Of a DNA stretch of 64,000 bases, positions 53,257-62,406 are shown in pieces. A model generated the notes under the pieces. The model made no database searches. It was not told the origin of the DNA and worked only from the letters and a program-made list of their open reading frames with translations. The translations under genes and the position numbers were made by a program. The stretch lies in NCBI RefSeq assembly GCF_044751345.1, contig NZ_JBIWXY010000001.1:1922001-1986000 (forward strand). The letters run 5' to 3'. The number at the start of each line of letters is the position of its first letter. Positions within the stretch are counted from its first letter, which is position 1. Source of the DNA: Methylobacillus methanolivorans (GTDB taxonomy: Bacteria; Pseudomonadota; Gammaproteobacteria; Burkholderiales; Methylophilaceae).

Positions 53257-54886
53257 AAATTCAAACAATTATTCATTTTCTGCCGGTTTGCTTCCGGGAT
53301 ATCTCTTAGGCATTGCTGGTCTTTTTGTTTTTGTTTGGCGGGAAATTGATCCATGGGGATGGCCAGATCTCGATATGGCCACTTATTATGCCTCGGTGGA
53401 GAAGCCTGGGATGATAATAAATGATTTCTTTACATCTTGTTTTGGAGATAGTAATGGGCGGGCGATTTTTGGCTTATTGACTGCCTGGCCTATTCATCTT
53501 GGATTGGACTGGTATAAAACACTCTATCTGTGGATGCTAATTAACAGTGCCGCCCTGCCAGTGGCGTTGTACTTGGGGCTTCAGTCGAGCACTCCTGGAA
53601 GAAATAATGTAAGTGCCTTTGTTTATTTTATTTTTATTGCTATCGCAATAGTCAATCCAGGAAGGGTAAGTCAGCTAACTGTCGCTTGGTGGAGTGGGTG
53701 GGGAACATATTTCCATCCATCTGTTTTTTCTATTTCACTTATATCCTTAGGAGTGTGTGCATTAGGCGCTGGCCGCATTGGATGGAAAGTGCTTGGATCG
53801 ATTTTAGCTTTTCTTTCCGCCTTAGTGCACCCCGCCTACTCCTTGGGGGGGGTAATTTTCTTTACCATAATGCTCGGATTGTCTCGCGAAAAGCCAAGAG
53901 CCATCATATTAATCTGCTCCGTTTTCCTGGGTCTTGTTTTTGTCAAGATTTTCTCAGACTCGGGTGCACTTTCTGTGGACGAATATTTTCAGTATTTTTC
54001 TTGGTTGCATCCAGAGCATTACATACCAAGCAGATTTGTAGCTATGGGATCATTCCCATGGCATGTTCCATTCTTTCTGCTTAATCTTATTTTTTTTGGC
54101 TCCGGCGTTGCGCTATATCTAATGAAGAAGAAAAGTGCATCACTGATTGCGTTTTGTTTCTTCGCAGTTTACTTTTCGGCTGTTGTGTCCCAGTATTTAT
54201 TTGTGGAGAAATACCCTGTATCTACAACTTTACTGCTGATATCTCCCGTTAGATTTACTGCCTTTGGCTACTGGATGAGCGCTGTGTGCATTGCTCTTGT
54301 GTTGATTGAGTTCCGAAACAGGATTAATAATCTTCCTTCGCATTACCTCTCCGCGGCTGGTCAATTTAAGTTAAATTTCATGTCAGGCAAAATCTTCAAG
54401 CCATATGGATATATTTATTCAGCAATTTTTATTTTTTTATCTGCCGCGTTGGGTGTGACAGGATTTCTTCATCTAAAGGCTCCGCAAGATCTTATTGACT
54501 CCAATAAGCAGGAGCTTCTTGATTGGATTGTTGTCAATACAGACCCTGCCAGTGAAATTGCTTCGGGTGGTTTTTTGCCTGTCGAGATTCCGTTAATTAC
54601 TGGGCGCGGCACTTATCACGGAAATGGATTTCCCTTTGAAGACCGCTGCCTGAGGGAAAACTATGTAAGGTACGTAAATATCCGTGGTGTGCCAACTGGA
54701 AAAGCTGGCAGAATGAATTCATCGAAATTCTATGCAGGCCTTAACGTCTCTGACTTTATGAAGATGAGCCCTCGGCCAGATTGGGTTGTTATGGATCGCG
54801 AGAGCCCAGGAGCTGTTAGGTCGATGTCAATTCAGCAGCCAGCATTTGAAAATGAGAAGTTTTTAGTATTTGAGGTCGATCGGTAA
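53246..54886 (+). CDS. Large membrane protein with soluble C-terminal domain
   Basis: A 546-residue protein with about ten helices in its first 430 residues, beginning LLPGYLLGIAGLFVFVWREI, and a soluble end with IASGGFLPVEIPLITGRGTYHGNGF (split) and DWVVMDRESPG. This layout resembles GT-C membrane glycosyltransferases. It starts with ATGATG and overlaps the preceding gene by 11 bases. It is one of the most AT-rich genes here. A run of eight G (53845-53852) lies in its coding sequence near codon 200 (Ser-Leu-Gly-Gly-Val), so slippage would switch it off. Confidence 0.65.
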   Translation: MMFKNSNNYSFSAGLLPGYLLGIAGLFVFVWREIDPWGWPDLDMATYYASVEKPGMIINDFFTSCFGDSNGRAIFGLLTAWPIHLGLDWYKTLYLWMLINSAALPVALYLGLQSSTPGRNNVSAFVYFIFIAIAIVNPGRVSQLTVAWWSGWGTYFHPSVFSISLISLGVCALGAGRIGWKVLGSILAFLSALVHPAYSLGGVIFFTIMLGLSREKPRAIILICSVFLGLVFVKIFSDSGALSVDEYFQYFSWLHPEHYIPSRFVAMGSFPWHVPFFLLNLIFFGSGVALYLMKKKSASLIAFCFFAVYFSAVVSQYLFVEKYPVSTTLLLISPVRFTAFGYWMSAVCIALVLIEFRNRINNLPSHYLSAAGQFKLNFMSGKIFKPYGYIYSAIFIFLSAALGVTGFLHLKAPQDLIDSNKQELLDWIVVNTDPASEIASGGFLPVEIPLITGRGTYHGNGFPFEDRCLRENYVRYVNIRGVPTGKAGRMNSSKFYAGLNVSDFMKMSPRPDWVVMDRESPGAVRSMSIQQPAFENEKFLVFEVDR

Positions 54887-55037
54887 ATTAAAAATTGACT
54901 CGCTTGCGAGATGAAACGAAGGGCATTCTGGTGCGTCCAAAGATGAATTTCCCATGAATTTTTTGCTCATCTTGTATCTTCCGGGTACCCAGTCTGAGGC
55001 GTCAAAAGATGATTGAACCAAGCCGGTTTTGCGTTAG

Positions 55038-55186
55038 GATGCGAGCTTGGTCGAACCTTTCGCATCAGCTCGCAACAGTACGTGCAGGCTGTTTTGCGTA
55101 GGTTCATGCTACTGTCGGTGGCGGGGGAGTGTCCCACCACCAAAGAATATTAAAGGGTTAGCTTCAGTGATGAGCTAGCCCTTTTT
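55038..55186 (+). ncRNA. Candidate structured RNA with terminator
   Basis: In the 413-base gap 54887-55299 there is no plausible ORF. Two alternative 7-bp stems share bases: GATGCGA (55038-55044) with TCGCATC (55060-55066), or GCGAGCT (55041-55047) with AGCTCGC (55067-55073). A hairpin GGTGG...CCACC follows at 55117-55141, then a strong terminator. This suggests a small RNA or a leader. It matches no RNA family that I recognise; tmRNA and SRP RNA were considered and rejected. Confidence 0.35.
55152..55186 (+). terminator. Strong intrinsic terminator after the glycan block
   Basis: A 12-bp stem AAAGGGTTAGCT / AGCTAGCCCTTT (one G-T pair), nine-base loop and a T5 tail. It lies 265 bases after the last block gene, too far to be its simple 3' end, which is one reason to suspect an RNA gene before it. 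Confidence 0.88.
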
Positions 55187-55299
55187 CATGTCTGGCAATT
55201 GCCTGCAAAACATTGTGCAATTCAGCATTTCAGGCACCTTCAATAGCCAGTGCTTGTAAAATGTCCGATTCAGCCACTTCAGCGCATTAAAAAAATCCC

Positions 55300-55737
55300 A
55301 TGAAAGCCCTCTCCTTTTATCAGCCTATTGCCTGGATGCTGGCCCATGGTCATTTTGTTGTCGATGACAGAACCTGGATTCCTTATTACCGAGGGCCAAT
55401 TGCGATTCATGCCAGCAAAACAGGGCTAGAGGAATATATTCATTACTGCAGGCAGATTGCTGGCGTTGATGTGCCTGATATGGTCGACCTCGAACGTGGG
55501 GGTATTGTCGGCGTGGGCGAACTAGTTGATGTGTTGAGGCCTGGTGAATCCGGCGGCTTCCCGCTTGAAAAGCGCGCCTATAGCGGCCCCGGTCACTATG
55601 GGCTGGTCTTTGCGAATGTAGCCCCTGTGACATTCATCCCATGCAGGGGAAAGCCCGGGCTGTTTGATCTTGATTTCGATCCTCGAACTTACCAAGCGCC
55701 CAAGGTGATTGCTCCCCAGAGAAATTTATTCGATTAA
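55300..55737 (+). CDS. ASCH-like domain protein
   Basis: A 145-residue protein opening with MKALSFYQPIAWMLAHGH and DRTWIPYYRGPIAIHASKTG, the pattern of ASCH (PUA-like) proteins, whose fold binds RNA or modified nucleosides. The middle has GGIVGVGELVDVL and the end HYGLVFANVAPV with PCRGKPGLFDLD. No catalytic residues can be named with confidence. AT content is back to the chromosomal average here, after the glycan block. Confidence 0.75.
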   Translation: MKALSFYQPIAWMLAHGHFVVDDRTWIPYYRGPIAIHASKTGLEEYIHYCRQIAGVDVPDMVDLERGGIVGVGELVDVLRPGESGGFPLEKRAYSGPGHYGLVFANVAPVTFIPCRGKPGLFDLDFDPRTYQAPKVIAPQRNLFD

Positions 55738-55755
55738 ACCACCCTACCATTCCCT

Positions 55756-56283
55756 ATGACACATCTCCCCTATCTCAACGGCTACCCCGCACCCCTAGTT
55801 ACACAGGTCTGCACCATTCTGGAACAAGGGCGGCTTGGTCAGTGGATAGCGCACAAATACCCTGCACGGCATGACGTGCAAACGGATAAGTCACTGTATC
55901 AATATGTCTCTGACATCAAACAGCGCTATCTGAAAAATGCACCAGCCATCGCGAAAATATTGTTCGATAACCAACAGCACCCGGTCAAAGGCACGCTGGG
56001 GACGAATACCTTTGTGGCCCGGGTACAAGGCAACAAGCTAAAGAACAAGAATGAGATACGCATTGCCGCGCTTTTTCGTGAGGCACCCGCAGAGTTTTTA
56101 CGCATGATTGTGGTACATGAGCTCGCGCACCTGAAGGAAAAAGACCACAACAAGGCTTTTTACCAATTGTGCGTCCATATGGAGCCTGATTACTTGCAGC
56201 TGGAGTTTGATATGCGTGTATGGCTGACTTGGCGCGAGCATCAAGCAACATTGACTGCAAAATCTATCCCTGCCTCAATGTAG
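55756..56283 (+). CDS. YgjP-like metal-dependent peptidase (M48/DUF45 type)
   Basis: A 175-residue protein with a zinc-peptidase motif HELAHLKEKDHNKAFYQL (about residues 122-139): HExxH plus a downstream His, as in the DUF45/YgjP/SprT-like proteins. The N-terminal part with QYVSDIKQRYLKNAP fits YgjP-like proteins. No signal peptide or membrane helix. Substrate unknown. It lies 18 bases after the ASCH-like gene on the same strand, so both may be cotranscribed. Confidence 0.82.
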   Translation: MTHLPYLNGYPAPLVTQVCTILEQGRLGQWIAHKYPARHDVQTDKSLYQYVSDIKQRYLKNAPAIAKILFDNQQHPVKGTLGTNTFVARVQGNKLKNKNEIRIAALFREAPAEFLRMIVVHELAHLKEKDHNKAFYQLCVHMEPDYLQLEFDMRVWLTWREHQATLTAKSIPASM

Positions 56284-56444
56284 CCCTTCATGCGGCGTTG
56301 ATCTATGTCATCGGGCTGTCAAACAACAGTGATAACGTGCTGGAAAGAGATCAACATTACCCTTGATCCTCTGCCATCTGGTTGTCAAATAAGCACAAAC
56401 ACTTTATCTTAGGCTCGTATTTCATAGGCGTCCCAATCACTTTC

Positions 56445-56846
56445 ATGCTTTCCCGGCGGTTCAAGAAATTCTCGATGTATCTGGTATTGCTGCTTGCCAT
56501 GTTGCAAGTGCTTTTGCCATTGATACATGCACACCCTGCCGGGACACCATTATCAGGCATGGGTAGTGGCATTCACATGCACGACGTCGTTAGCGAGTTT
56601 GGCAACCACTGGGTCATACCAACCATCCATATCCAGCATGATTACGTGCAGGTGATCGGCGTAGGCAATGCCCATGAGCCCGAGCGCCTGAATCTGCCGA
56701 CATTATTCCTGCTAGCCTCTTTCCTGCTGCTGGCCCTGTGTTTTAGCGGATCAATCCGCCGCATCTATTGGCGCGAGCATAATTTTCACCCGGCGCCTGC
56801 TCCCACTTTTTCTCGCTCCCTTCTGCGCGCCCCTCCCCTGCGTTGA
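56445..56846 (+). CDS. His-containing membrane protein ahead of the RND efflux genes
   Basis: About 133 residues from ATG 56445: an N-terminal signal or anchor helix (SMYLVLLLAMLQVLLPLI), a periplasmic His-rich stretch with HAHPAGTPLSGMGSGIHMHD and HWVIPTIHIQHD, a second helix (LFLLASFLLLALCF) and a tail ending RAPPLR. This tail recalls SRAPPA in the small protein at 1979-2299. Like CzcI it precedes an outer-membrane factor gene, so it may sense or buffer metal ions. No established family is certain. The frame opens upstream to 56382 without a better start. Confidence 0.6.
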   Translation: MLSRRFKKFSMYLVLLLAMLQVLLPLIHAHPAGTPLSGMGSGIHMHDVVSEFGNHWVIPTIHIQHDYVQVIGVGNAHEPERLNLPTLFLLASFLLLALCFSGSIRRIYWREHNFHPAPAPTFSRSLLRAPPLR

Positions 56847-56931
56847 TCCATCACGTCTAGCCTAGCGCTGTTTTGCGCCGGGCTCACTACGCTGCCTTGT
56901 ATGGCAGTGCTGGATCAATGATCAGAGGGCC

Positions 56932-58221
56932 TTGACCTTGAAAGCATCTCGAACGACATGGCTGGTGTTCGCCATGAGTTGTCTATTTTGCCAGGCGCAT
57001 GCCTCGCCTTTTGAAATAGACAGTAACGAAGCATTACCTATCCTCCATATTGACCATGACGATGTACTGGAGGGTAGCGCCACACTGTCCATGTATCAGG
57101 TGTTGGAAGCAGCCTATGCCCGCAACCCGCAGCAAAAGCTGTTACAGGCACTGGATGGCGAGGCGCAAGCAAGCTATACCCGTGCCAAAAGCATGTTACC
57201 CATGGCACCTGCCGTGGGTGTGCGCCATGTCAACGATAGCCTCAGCAGTGGCCGTGGAGAGCGTGAGTGGGAAGCTGGCCTGGACCTGCCGGTTTGGTTA
57301 CCGGGGCAACGCGCCGCCAGGCAAGCCGTGGCAAACCATGCCCAGGAAGGTGTAGCCGCCAGCCGCGAGGGTTTCATGATGCAATTGGCGGGGCTGGTTC
57401 GCGACACGGTCTGGGATGTTGCGATGCGCGAAAACGATTTCAAGCTAGCGCAATATCGGCACGAGAACGCGCAAGCTATCCACAAAGATGTCATGGCGCG
57501 TTTCAAGGCCGGGGAACTGCCACGTACCGACACCATGCTGGCTGAAGATGAAACCTTGAAAGCGCAAGCCGCGGTTATCCGGGCCGAAGCCGAGGTGAAG
57601 CATGCGCGGCATCGCTATACCCAGCTCACGGGCCTCGATATCTTGCCAGCCCGGCCTACCGAAGATTTGGCCAGTATCCGTACCCTGCAGGACAACCATC
57701 CTTTGTTGAAAGAAGCCAGAACCAAGCTGGCTTTGGCAGAGGACGAATTGCATCTGGTCAATATCGAGAAACGCGAAAACCCGATGGTGAATGTTGGCAC
57801 GCGCACTATCCGTGGCGGCTTTGATACGCAGTTCAACAGTGCACTGACCTTGAGCCTGCGTATTCCTTTCGATGCAGAAGTGCGCGCTGCCCCCATGCTC
57901 GCTACCGCCAACAGCAACCTGGCTCGTGCGTCGGCAGAGCTTGATCGCCTGCGATTAGCCATGCAAACCATGCTGCATGAAGCCATGCACAACCTGGAAG
58001 TCACCCACGAAGAATTGGAGATTGCCACCCGCCAACGCGACCTCGCGCAGGAAAACCTGCGCTTGGCACGCAAGGCCTTCCAGCTTGGCGAGAGTGATCT
58101 CGTCAGCCTGATGCGCATCCAGGCACTCGCCACCGAGGCTGAGCGCGCATACCGCAGCCGCCAAACCCAAATGAAATGGGATATCGCCAAATTCAACCAG
58201 GCAGTAGGAGTTTTGCCATGA
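56932..58221 (+). CDS. TolC-family outer-membrane factor (CzcC-like)
   Basis: A 429-residue outer-membrane factor of a metal efflux pump. A signal peptide ends near CQAHA; the two outer-membrane-efflux repeats have YQVLEAAYARNPQQKLLQALDGEAQASY (split) and LAEDELHLVNIEKRENPMVN with long coiled-coil helices rich in Ala, Glu and Arg. It begins with TTG 56932 after AGAGGG; an inner ATG would truncate the signal peptide. The stop overlaps the adaptor gene by ATGA. Confidence 0.9.
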   Translation: MTLKASRTTWLVFAMSCLFCQAHASPFEIDSNEALPILHIDHDDVLEGSATLSMYQVLEAAYARNPQQKLLQALDGEAQASYTRAKSMLPMAPAVGVRHVNDSLSSGRGEREWEAGLDLPVWLPGQRAARQAVANHAQEGVAASREGFMMQLAGLVRDTVWDVAMRENDFKLAQYRHENAQAIHKDVMARFKAGELPRTDTMLAEDETLKAQAAVIRAEAEVKHARHRYTQLTGLDILPARPTEDLASIRTLQDNHPLLKEARTKLALAEDELHLVNIEKRENPMVNVGTRTIRGGFDTQFNSALTLSLRIPFDAEVRAAPMLATANSNLARASAELDRLRLAMQTMLHEAMHNLEVTHEELEIATRQRDLAQENLRLARKAFQLGESDLVSLMRIQALATEAERAYRSRQTQMKWDIAKFNQAVGVLP

Positions 58222-59339
58222 AGCAGCTTGCATTTACCCTCATCTCGCTCTGCCTGGGCTGTAGCCTGCAGGCAGCCGCCGCTGACACCATCAACATCAC
58301 ACCACAGCAACAAGCAGCGCTGGGGATACGTGTTGGTCAGGCCGAACCTGCGAACACCATCAACAGCCTCAAGCTGCCAGGTGAAATCATCCTGCCCGTA
58401 GGCAAAGAATATATCATCAGCGCGCCCCAAGCAGGCTTGATCGACAAAATGTACGTCGCGGCCGGCCAGCAAGTACAACGCGGACAAGCCATGGCACACC
58501 TGAGCAGCCAGGAGCTGACCGCCTTGCAGCGAGACTACCTGCTGTCTCAGACACGGCAACGTCTTGCCAAGAAAAACCTGGATCGCGATGCGGAGCTTTT
58601 CAAGGATGGCATTATTGCCGAACGCCGCTATCTCGCCACGCAAGCCGAGTTTGAAGAGGCCGACACTGCCTTGCAACAAGGCCGTCAAAGCCTGCGCATT
58701 GCCGGGCTAGGCGAGGCTGCCATCAATCAGATCAAGGGCGCGCGCAATCTGGGAAGCGGCACGACATTGACCGCACCCATTAGTGGTCAAGTGATTGAGC
58801 AAAACATCCAGACCGGTCAGCGCGTGGATCCAGCTACGCCGTTGTTCAAAGTGGCCGACTTATCGACCTTGTGGCTGTTGATCCATGTTCCTGTAGACGC
58901 ACTGGCTTCCATTCACGAAGGTTCACGCGTCAGCATCGGTGCGGCTGGGATGACTGGCAAGGTCATTGCGATTGTGCGCAACACCAACAGGCAGCAACAA
59001 ACCCTGCAAGTGCGGGCAGCATTCAGCGACCCTGAGCAACGCCTGATTCCCGGTCAATTTGTCGAGGCACAGTTGGCGTTGGAAAACACAGCGCTTGTAG
59101 CAGGCCAAGGCAGGCTATACCGCTTGCCACGCAATGCAGTCGCGAGATATGCGGGCAAAGCCTATGTCTTCCGCAAATTGGACCAGCAGCGTTTTGTCGC
59201 ACAGCAAATAGACGTCATTGCGGAGCACGGTGAACAGCTCACGATCAAGAGCCAAAGCGCATTGGATCATCCCATCGCCATCAGTGGCATCGCTACACTC
59301 AAGGCAACCTGGATTGGCCATTCAGGGGAGGAGCAATAA
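58218..59339 (+). CDS. RND efflux periplasmic adaptor (CzcB/CusB-like)
   Basis: A 373-residue adaptor. Signal peptide ends near QAAAA; the lipoyl-like part has SAPQAGLIDKMYVAAGQQVQRGQAM (split) and TAPISGQVIEQNIQTGQRVDPATPLFKVADLSTLWLLIHV (split); a helical hairpin with DYLLSQTRQRLAKKNL joins them. It links the outer-membrane factor to the pump. ATG 58218 is preferred because of the ATGA overlap and the signal peptide. Confidence 0.92.
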   Translation: MKQLAFTLISLCLGCSLQAAAADTINITPQQQAALGIRVGQAEPANTINSLKLPGEIILPVGKEYIISAPQAGLIDKMYVAAGQQVQRGQAMAHLSSQELTALQRDYLLSQTRQRLAKKNLDRDAELFKDGIIAERRYLATQAEFEEADTALQQGRQSLRIAGLGEAAINQIKGARNLGSGTTLTAPISGQVIEQNIQTGQRVDPATPLFKVADLSTLWLLIHVPVDALASIHEGSRVSIGAAGMTGKVIAIVRNTNRQQQTLQVRAAFSDPEQRLIPGQFVEAQLALENTALVAGQGRLYRLPRNAVARYAGKAYVFRKLDQQRFVAQQIDVIAEHGEQLTIKSQSALDHPIAISGIATLKATWIGHSGEEQ

Positions 59340-62300
59340 ATGTTGTCCTTCCTCATACGGCTGGCATTAACGCAGCGATTGTTGATCCTGGTCATGACTG
59401 CCCTATTGATAGGTGCGGGTATCCAGGCGTTCCAGCAATTGCCGATTGATGCTTTTCCTGATGTTTCCACTACTCAGGTCAAGATCATCATCAAGGCGCC
59501 CGGCATGCCGCCGGAAGATGTCGAAGCCCGCATTACGGCCCCCATCGAAATCGAAATGCTCGGGCTACCACACCAGACCATGCTGCGCTCAGTAGCAAAG
59601 TATGCACTGACCGACATCACCATCGACTTTGCTGAAGGCACCGACATCTACTGGGCACGGCAGCAAGTGACAGAGCGCCTCAACGGCGTGTGGGATAAAT
59701 TGCCGCCTGATGCCACTGGTGGCGTTGCGCCACTCACAACCCCACTAGGTGAAATGTTCATGTTCACCATAGAAGGTGATCTAGCGTTGCAGGAAAAACG
59801 TAGCCTGCTCGACTGGGTGATACGCCCGCATTTGCGCACGGTGCCAGGCGTCGCTGATGTTAATGCCTTGGGTGGTACCGTACGCAGCTTCGAGATCATC
59901 CCAGACCGGGCTCGTATGTATGCACGTGGCATTAGCCTGGTGCAATTGCAGCAAGCGCTGGAGCTCAACAACCGTAATGACGGGGCGGGCCGTCTGGATG
60001 ATGGTGAAGAATCATTGCTGGTGCGCGCAGAAGGCAGGTTCCAGGCGTTGCAGGATGTGGAAGCCACTGTCATCCGCAACCAAGACGGCAACCCTGTTCG
60101 TATTGCTGATGTGGCCGAAGTGCGCATTGGCGCATTGACACGTTATGGTGCGGTCAGCGGCAATGGCGAAGGCGAGACCGTGCAAGGGCTGGTGCTCAGC
60201 CTGCGTGGCGCCAATGCCAAGGAAGTGGTACAGGGCATCAAGGCCAAGCTTGCCGAGATTGAATCGCAATTGCCCAAGGGCGTCAGCCTGCATATCTTCT
60301 ATGACCGCAGCTCCTTGGTAGATCGCGCTATCGGCACAGTCAGCAAGGCACTGATGGAAGCGATTGTGCTGGTTGTCGTGTTGCTGATCCTGTTTCTGGG
60401 CAACCTGCGCGCGGCCCTCACCGTGGCGCTTTCCTTACCGCTGGCAGTGCTGATCACCTTTATCCTCATGCGCCATGTTGGTATTTCTGCCAACCTGATG
60501 AGCCTGGGCGGGCTTTCTATCGCCATTGGCATGCTGGTCGATGCCGCGGTGGTCGTGGTGGAAAATGTCGTATCCCACCTCGCCCATGGCGAACAATCAC
60601 GGCTGCCGCGCCTGCACCTGATTTTCCGCGCAGTGAAGGAGGTCAGCGTGCCCGTGACCTCCGGCATTATCATCATCGTCACCGTATTCCTGCCGCTGCT
60701 AACCTTGCAAGGGTTGGAAGGCAAGTTGTTCTCCCCGGTGGCGCTGACGATTGTGTTTGCCTTGTCTGGCTCACTCTTGTTGTCTTTCACCGTCATCCCC
60801 GTGCTCGCCACCTTCCTGCTAGGCAAGGTCAACCATGAGGAACCCTGGCTAGTACGGCAGGCATTGCGGATTTACCAGCCGGCATTGCACTGGGCACTGG
60901 AGCATAGTCGCCTGGTCTTCACCGTTGCCCTTTTATTGCTGGCGATCACGGCTTTTGTCTATACCTTGATCGGCAAGACGTTCATGCCAGAGATGGATGA
61001 GGGTGACATCGTCATGCAAACTGAAAAACTCCCCTCTATCAACCTTGAATCCGCCCTGGCCATCGACCAAGTCGTACAGGCAACCATCCTTTCTCAGGTG
61101 CCGGAAGTCACGCAGATCATCGCGCGTACCGGCACGGATGAACTGGGGTTAGACCCCATGGGCCTCAACCAGACGGATAGTTTTTTGGTGCTGAAACCAC
61201 GCGCCGAATGGCGCTCACCTGATAAGAACATGCTGCTAGACAAGCTGCGCAAGGTGATGCACGACATTCCCGGGATGCACTATGCGTTTACTCAACCCAT
61301 CGAGATGCGGGTGAATGAAATGATTCTCGGTGTGCGTGGCGACCTGGCGATCAAGATATTCGGCAACGATATTGATGAACTGAATCGCCTGGCACTGCAC
61401 ACCGTTGATGTCTTGCAAAACATCCAGGGCTCGGAAGATGTCTACACCCCTATCAACAGCGGCGTGCAGTACCTGCGCATCACGATAGACCGCCTGGCAG
61501 CCGGACGGCTTGGGCTAGACATCACGCAACTGGAAGACACCCTGCGCGCGCAACTGGAAGGCAAGCAACTTGGCATTGTGCAGGAAGGCCAACGACGCAC
61601 GCCAGTGCTATTGCGCGGCAGCAAGGAGTTGCAACGCTCGGCAGCAGAGTTTGGCAATCTCCGCATCACCTTGCCAGATGGCAGCAATGTGCCCATCAGC
61701 ACGGTCGCCAAGCTGGAGCGCGTCGATGGCCCGGTCAAGATAGACCGCGAACGAGGTAACCGTATGGTCGTCGTCATCGCCAATGTGCGTGACCGCGACC
61801 TGGTCGGCTTTGTTGAGGAAGCCCAGCACAAGGTGCAACAACAAGTGCAGCTGCCGCAAGGCTACCTGATGAAATGGGGCGGCCAATTCGAGAACCAGCA
61901 ACGTGCTGCTGCAAGGCTGGCGATTGTCGTGCCACTGGCTATCGGCCTGATTTTCCTGCTGCTGTTCGCCACCTTCCGCTCGGCACGCCAAGCTGCGCTG
62001 ATACTCTGCAATATTCCATTTGCCATGATAGGCGGTGTGTTTGCCCTATGGGCTTCAGGAGAATATTTATCGGTGCCAGCCTCCGTCGGCTTCATCGCCT
62101 TGCTGGGCATTGCGGTACTTAATGGCGTCGTGATGATGAGCTATTTCAACCAATTGGCAGAGCAAGGCATGGGCATCGCGCAAGTGGTAATCGAAGGTGC
62201 CAAGCGCCGTCTACGCCCTGTCCTCATGACAGCCAGCATCGCGGCATTCGGGCTGGTGCCCTTGCTGTTCGCGACGGGGCCGGGTTCTGAAATCCAGCGT

Positions 62301-62405
62301 CCACTTGCCATCGTCGTCATTGGCGGGTTGGTGACTTCTACCTTGCTCACGCTGGTGCTGCTGCCCATCCTCTATCGCCGCTTCGGCATGCCGGAAAGGA
62401 ATTGA
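59340..62405 (+). CDS. Heavy-metal RND efflux pump (CzcA/CusA family)
   Basis: A 1021-residue inner-membrane pump. RND hallmarks: N-terminal helix then FPDVSTTQVKIIIKAPGMPPEDVEARI (split), the proton-path helix IAIGMLVDAAVVVVENVV with the key Asp, and LKP-type repeats in the second half with MPEMDEGDIVMQTEKLPSINL. Twelve helices are expected. The helix-4 pattern MLVDAAVVVVENV resembles HME-type pumps, but the substrate (Zn, Co, Ni, Cu or Ag) cannot be fixed from it. It follows the adaptor gene directly (no gap). Confidence 0.92.
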   Translation: MLSFLIRLALTQRLLILVMTALLIGAGIQAFQQLPIDAFPDVSTTQVKIIIKAPGMPPEDVEARITAPIEIEMLGLPHQTMLRSVAKYALTDITIDFAEGTDIYWARQQVTERLNGVWDKLPPDATGGVAPLTTPLGEMFMFTIEGDLALQEKRSLLDWVIRPHLRTVPGVADVNALGGTVRSFEIIPDRARMYARGISLVQLQQALELNNRNDGAGRLDDGEESLLVRAEGRFQALQDVEATVIRNQDGNPVRIADVAEVRIGALTRYGAVSGNGEGETVQGLVLSLRGANAKEVVQGIKAKLAEIESQLPKGVSLHIFYDRSSLVDRAIGTVSKALMEAIVLVVVLLILFLGNLRAALTVALSLPLAVLITFILMRHVGISANLMSLGGLSIAIGMLVDAAVVVVENVVSHLAHGEQSRLPRLHLIFRAVKEVSVPVTSGIIIIVTVFLPLLTLQGLEGKLFSPVALTIVFALSGSLLLSFTVIPVLATFLLGKVNHEEPWLVRQALRIYQPALHWALEHSRLVFTVALLLLAITAFVYTLIGKTFMPEMDEGDIVMQTEKLPSINLESALAIDQVVQATILSQVPEVTQIIARTGTDELGLDPMGLNQTDSFLVLKPRAEWRSPDKNMLLDKLRKVMHDIPGMHYAFTQPIEMRVNEMILGVRGDLAIKIFGNDIDELNRLALHTVDVLQNIQGSEDVYTPINSGVQYLRITIDRLAAGRLGLDITQLEDTLRAQLEGKQLGIVQEGQRRTPVLLRGSKELQRSAAEFGNLRITLPDGSNVPISTVAKLERVDGPVKIDRERGNRMVVVIANVRDRDLVGFVEEAQHKVQQQVQLPQGYLMKWGGQFENQQRAAARLAIVVPLAIGLIFLLLFATFRSARQAALILCNIPFAMIGGVFALWASGEYLSVPASVGFIALLGIAVLNGVVMMSYFNQLAEQGMGIAQVVIEGAKRRLRPVLMTASIAAFGLVPLLFATGPGSEIQRPLAIVVIGGLVTSTLLTLVLLPILYRRFGMPERN

Positions 62406-62406
62406 T

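Noticed and set aside
54887..55186. tmRNA or SRP RNA in the gap
   Set aside because: Neither the tmRNA 3' end with its T-arm nor the SRP GGAAGGAAGCAGCC-type core is present.
46308..55200. Direct repeat of the tRNA-Phe 3' end as attR
   Set aside because: Only a short CCACCA-like match near 55137 was seen, too short to claim an attachment site.
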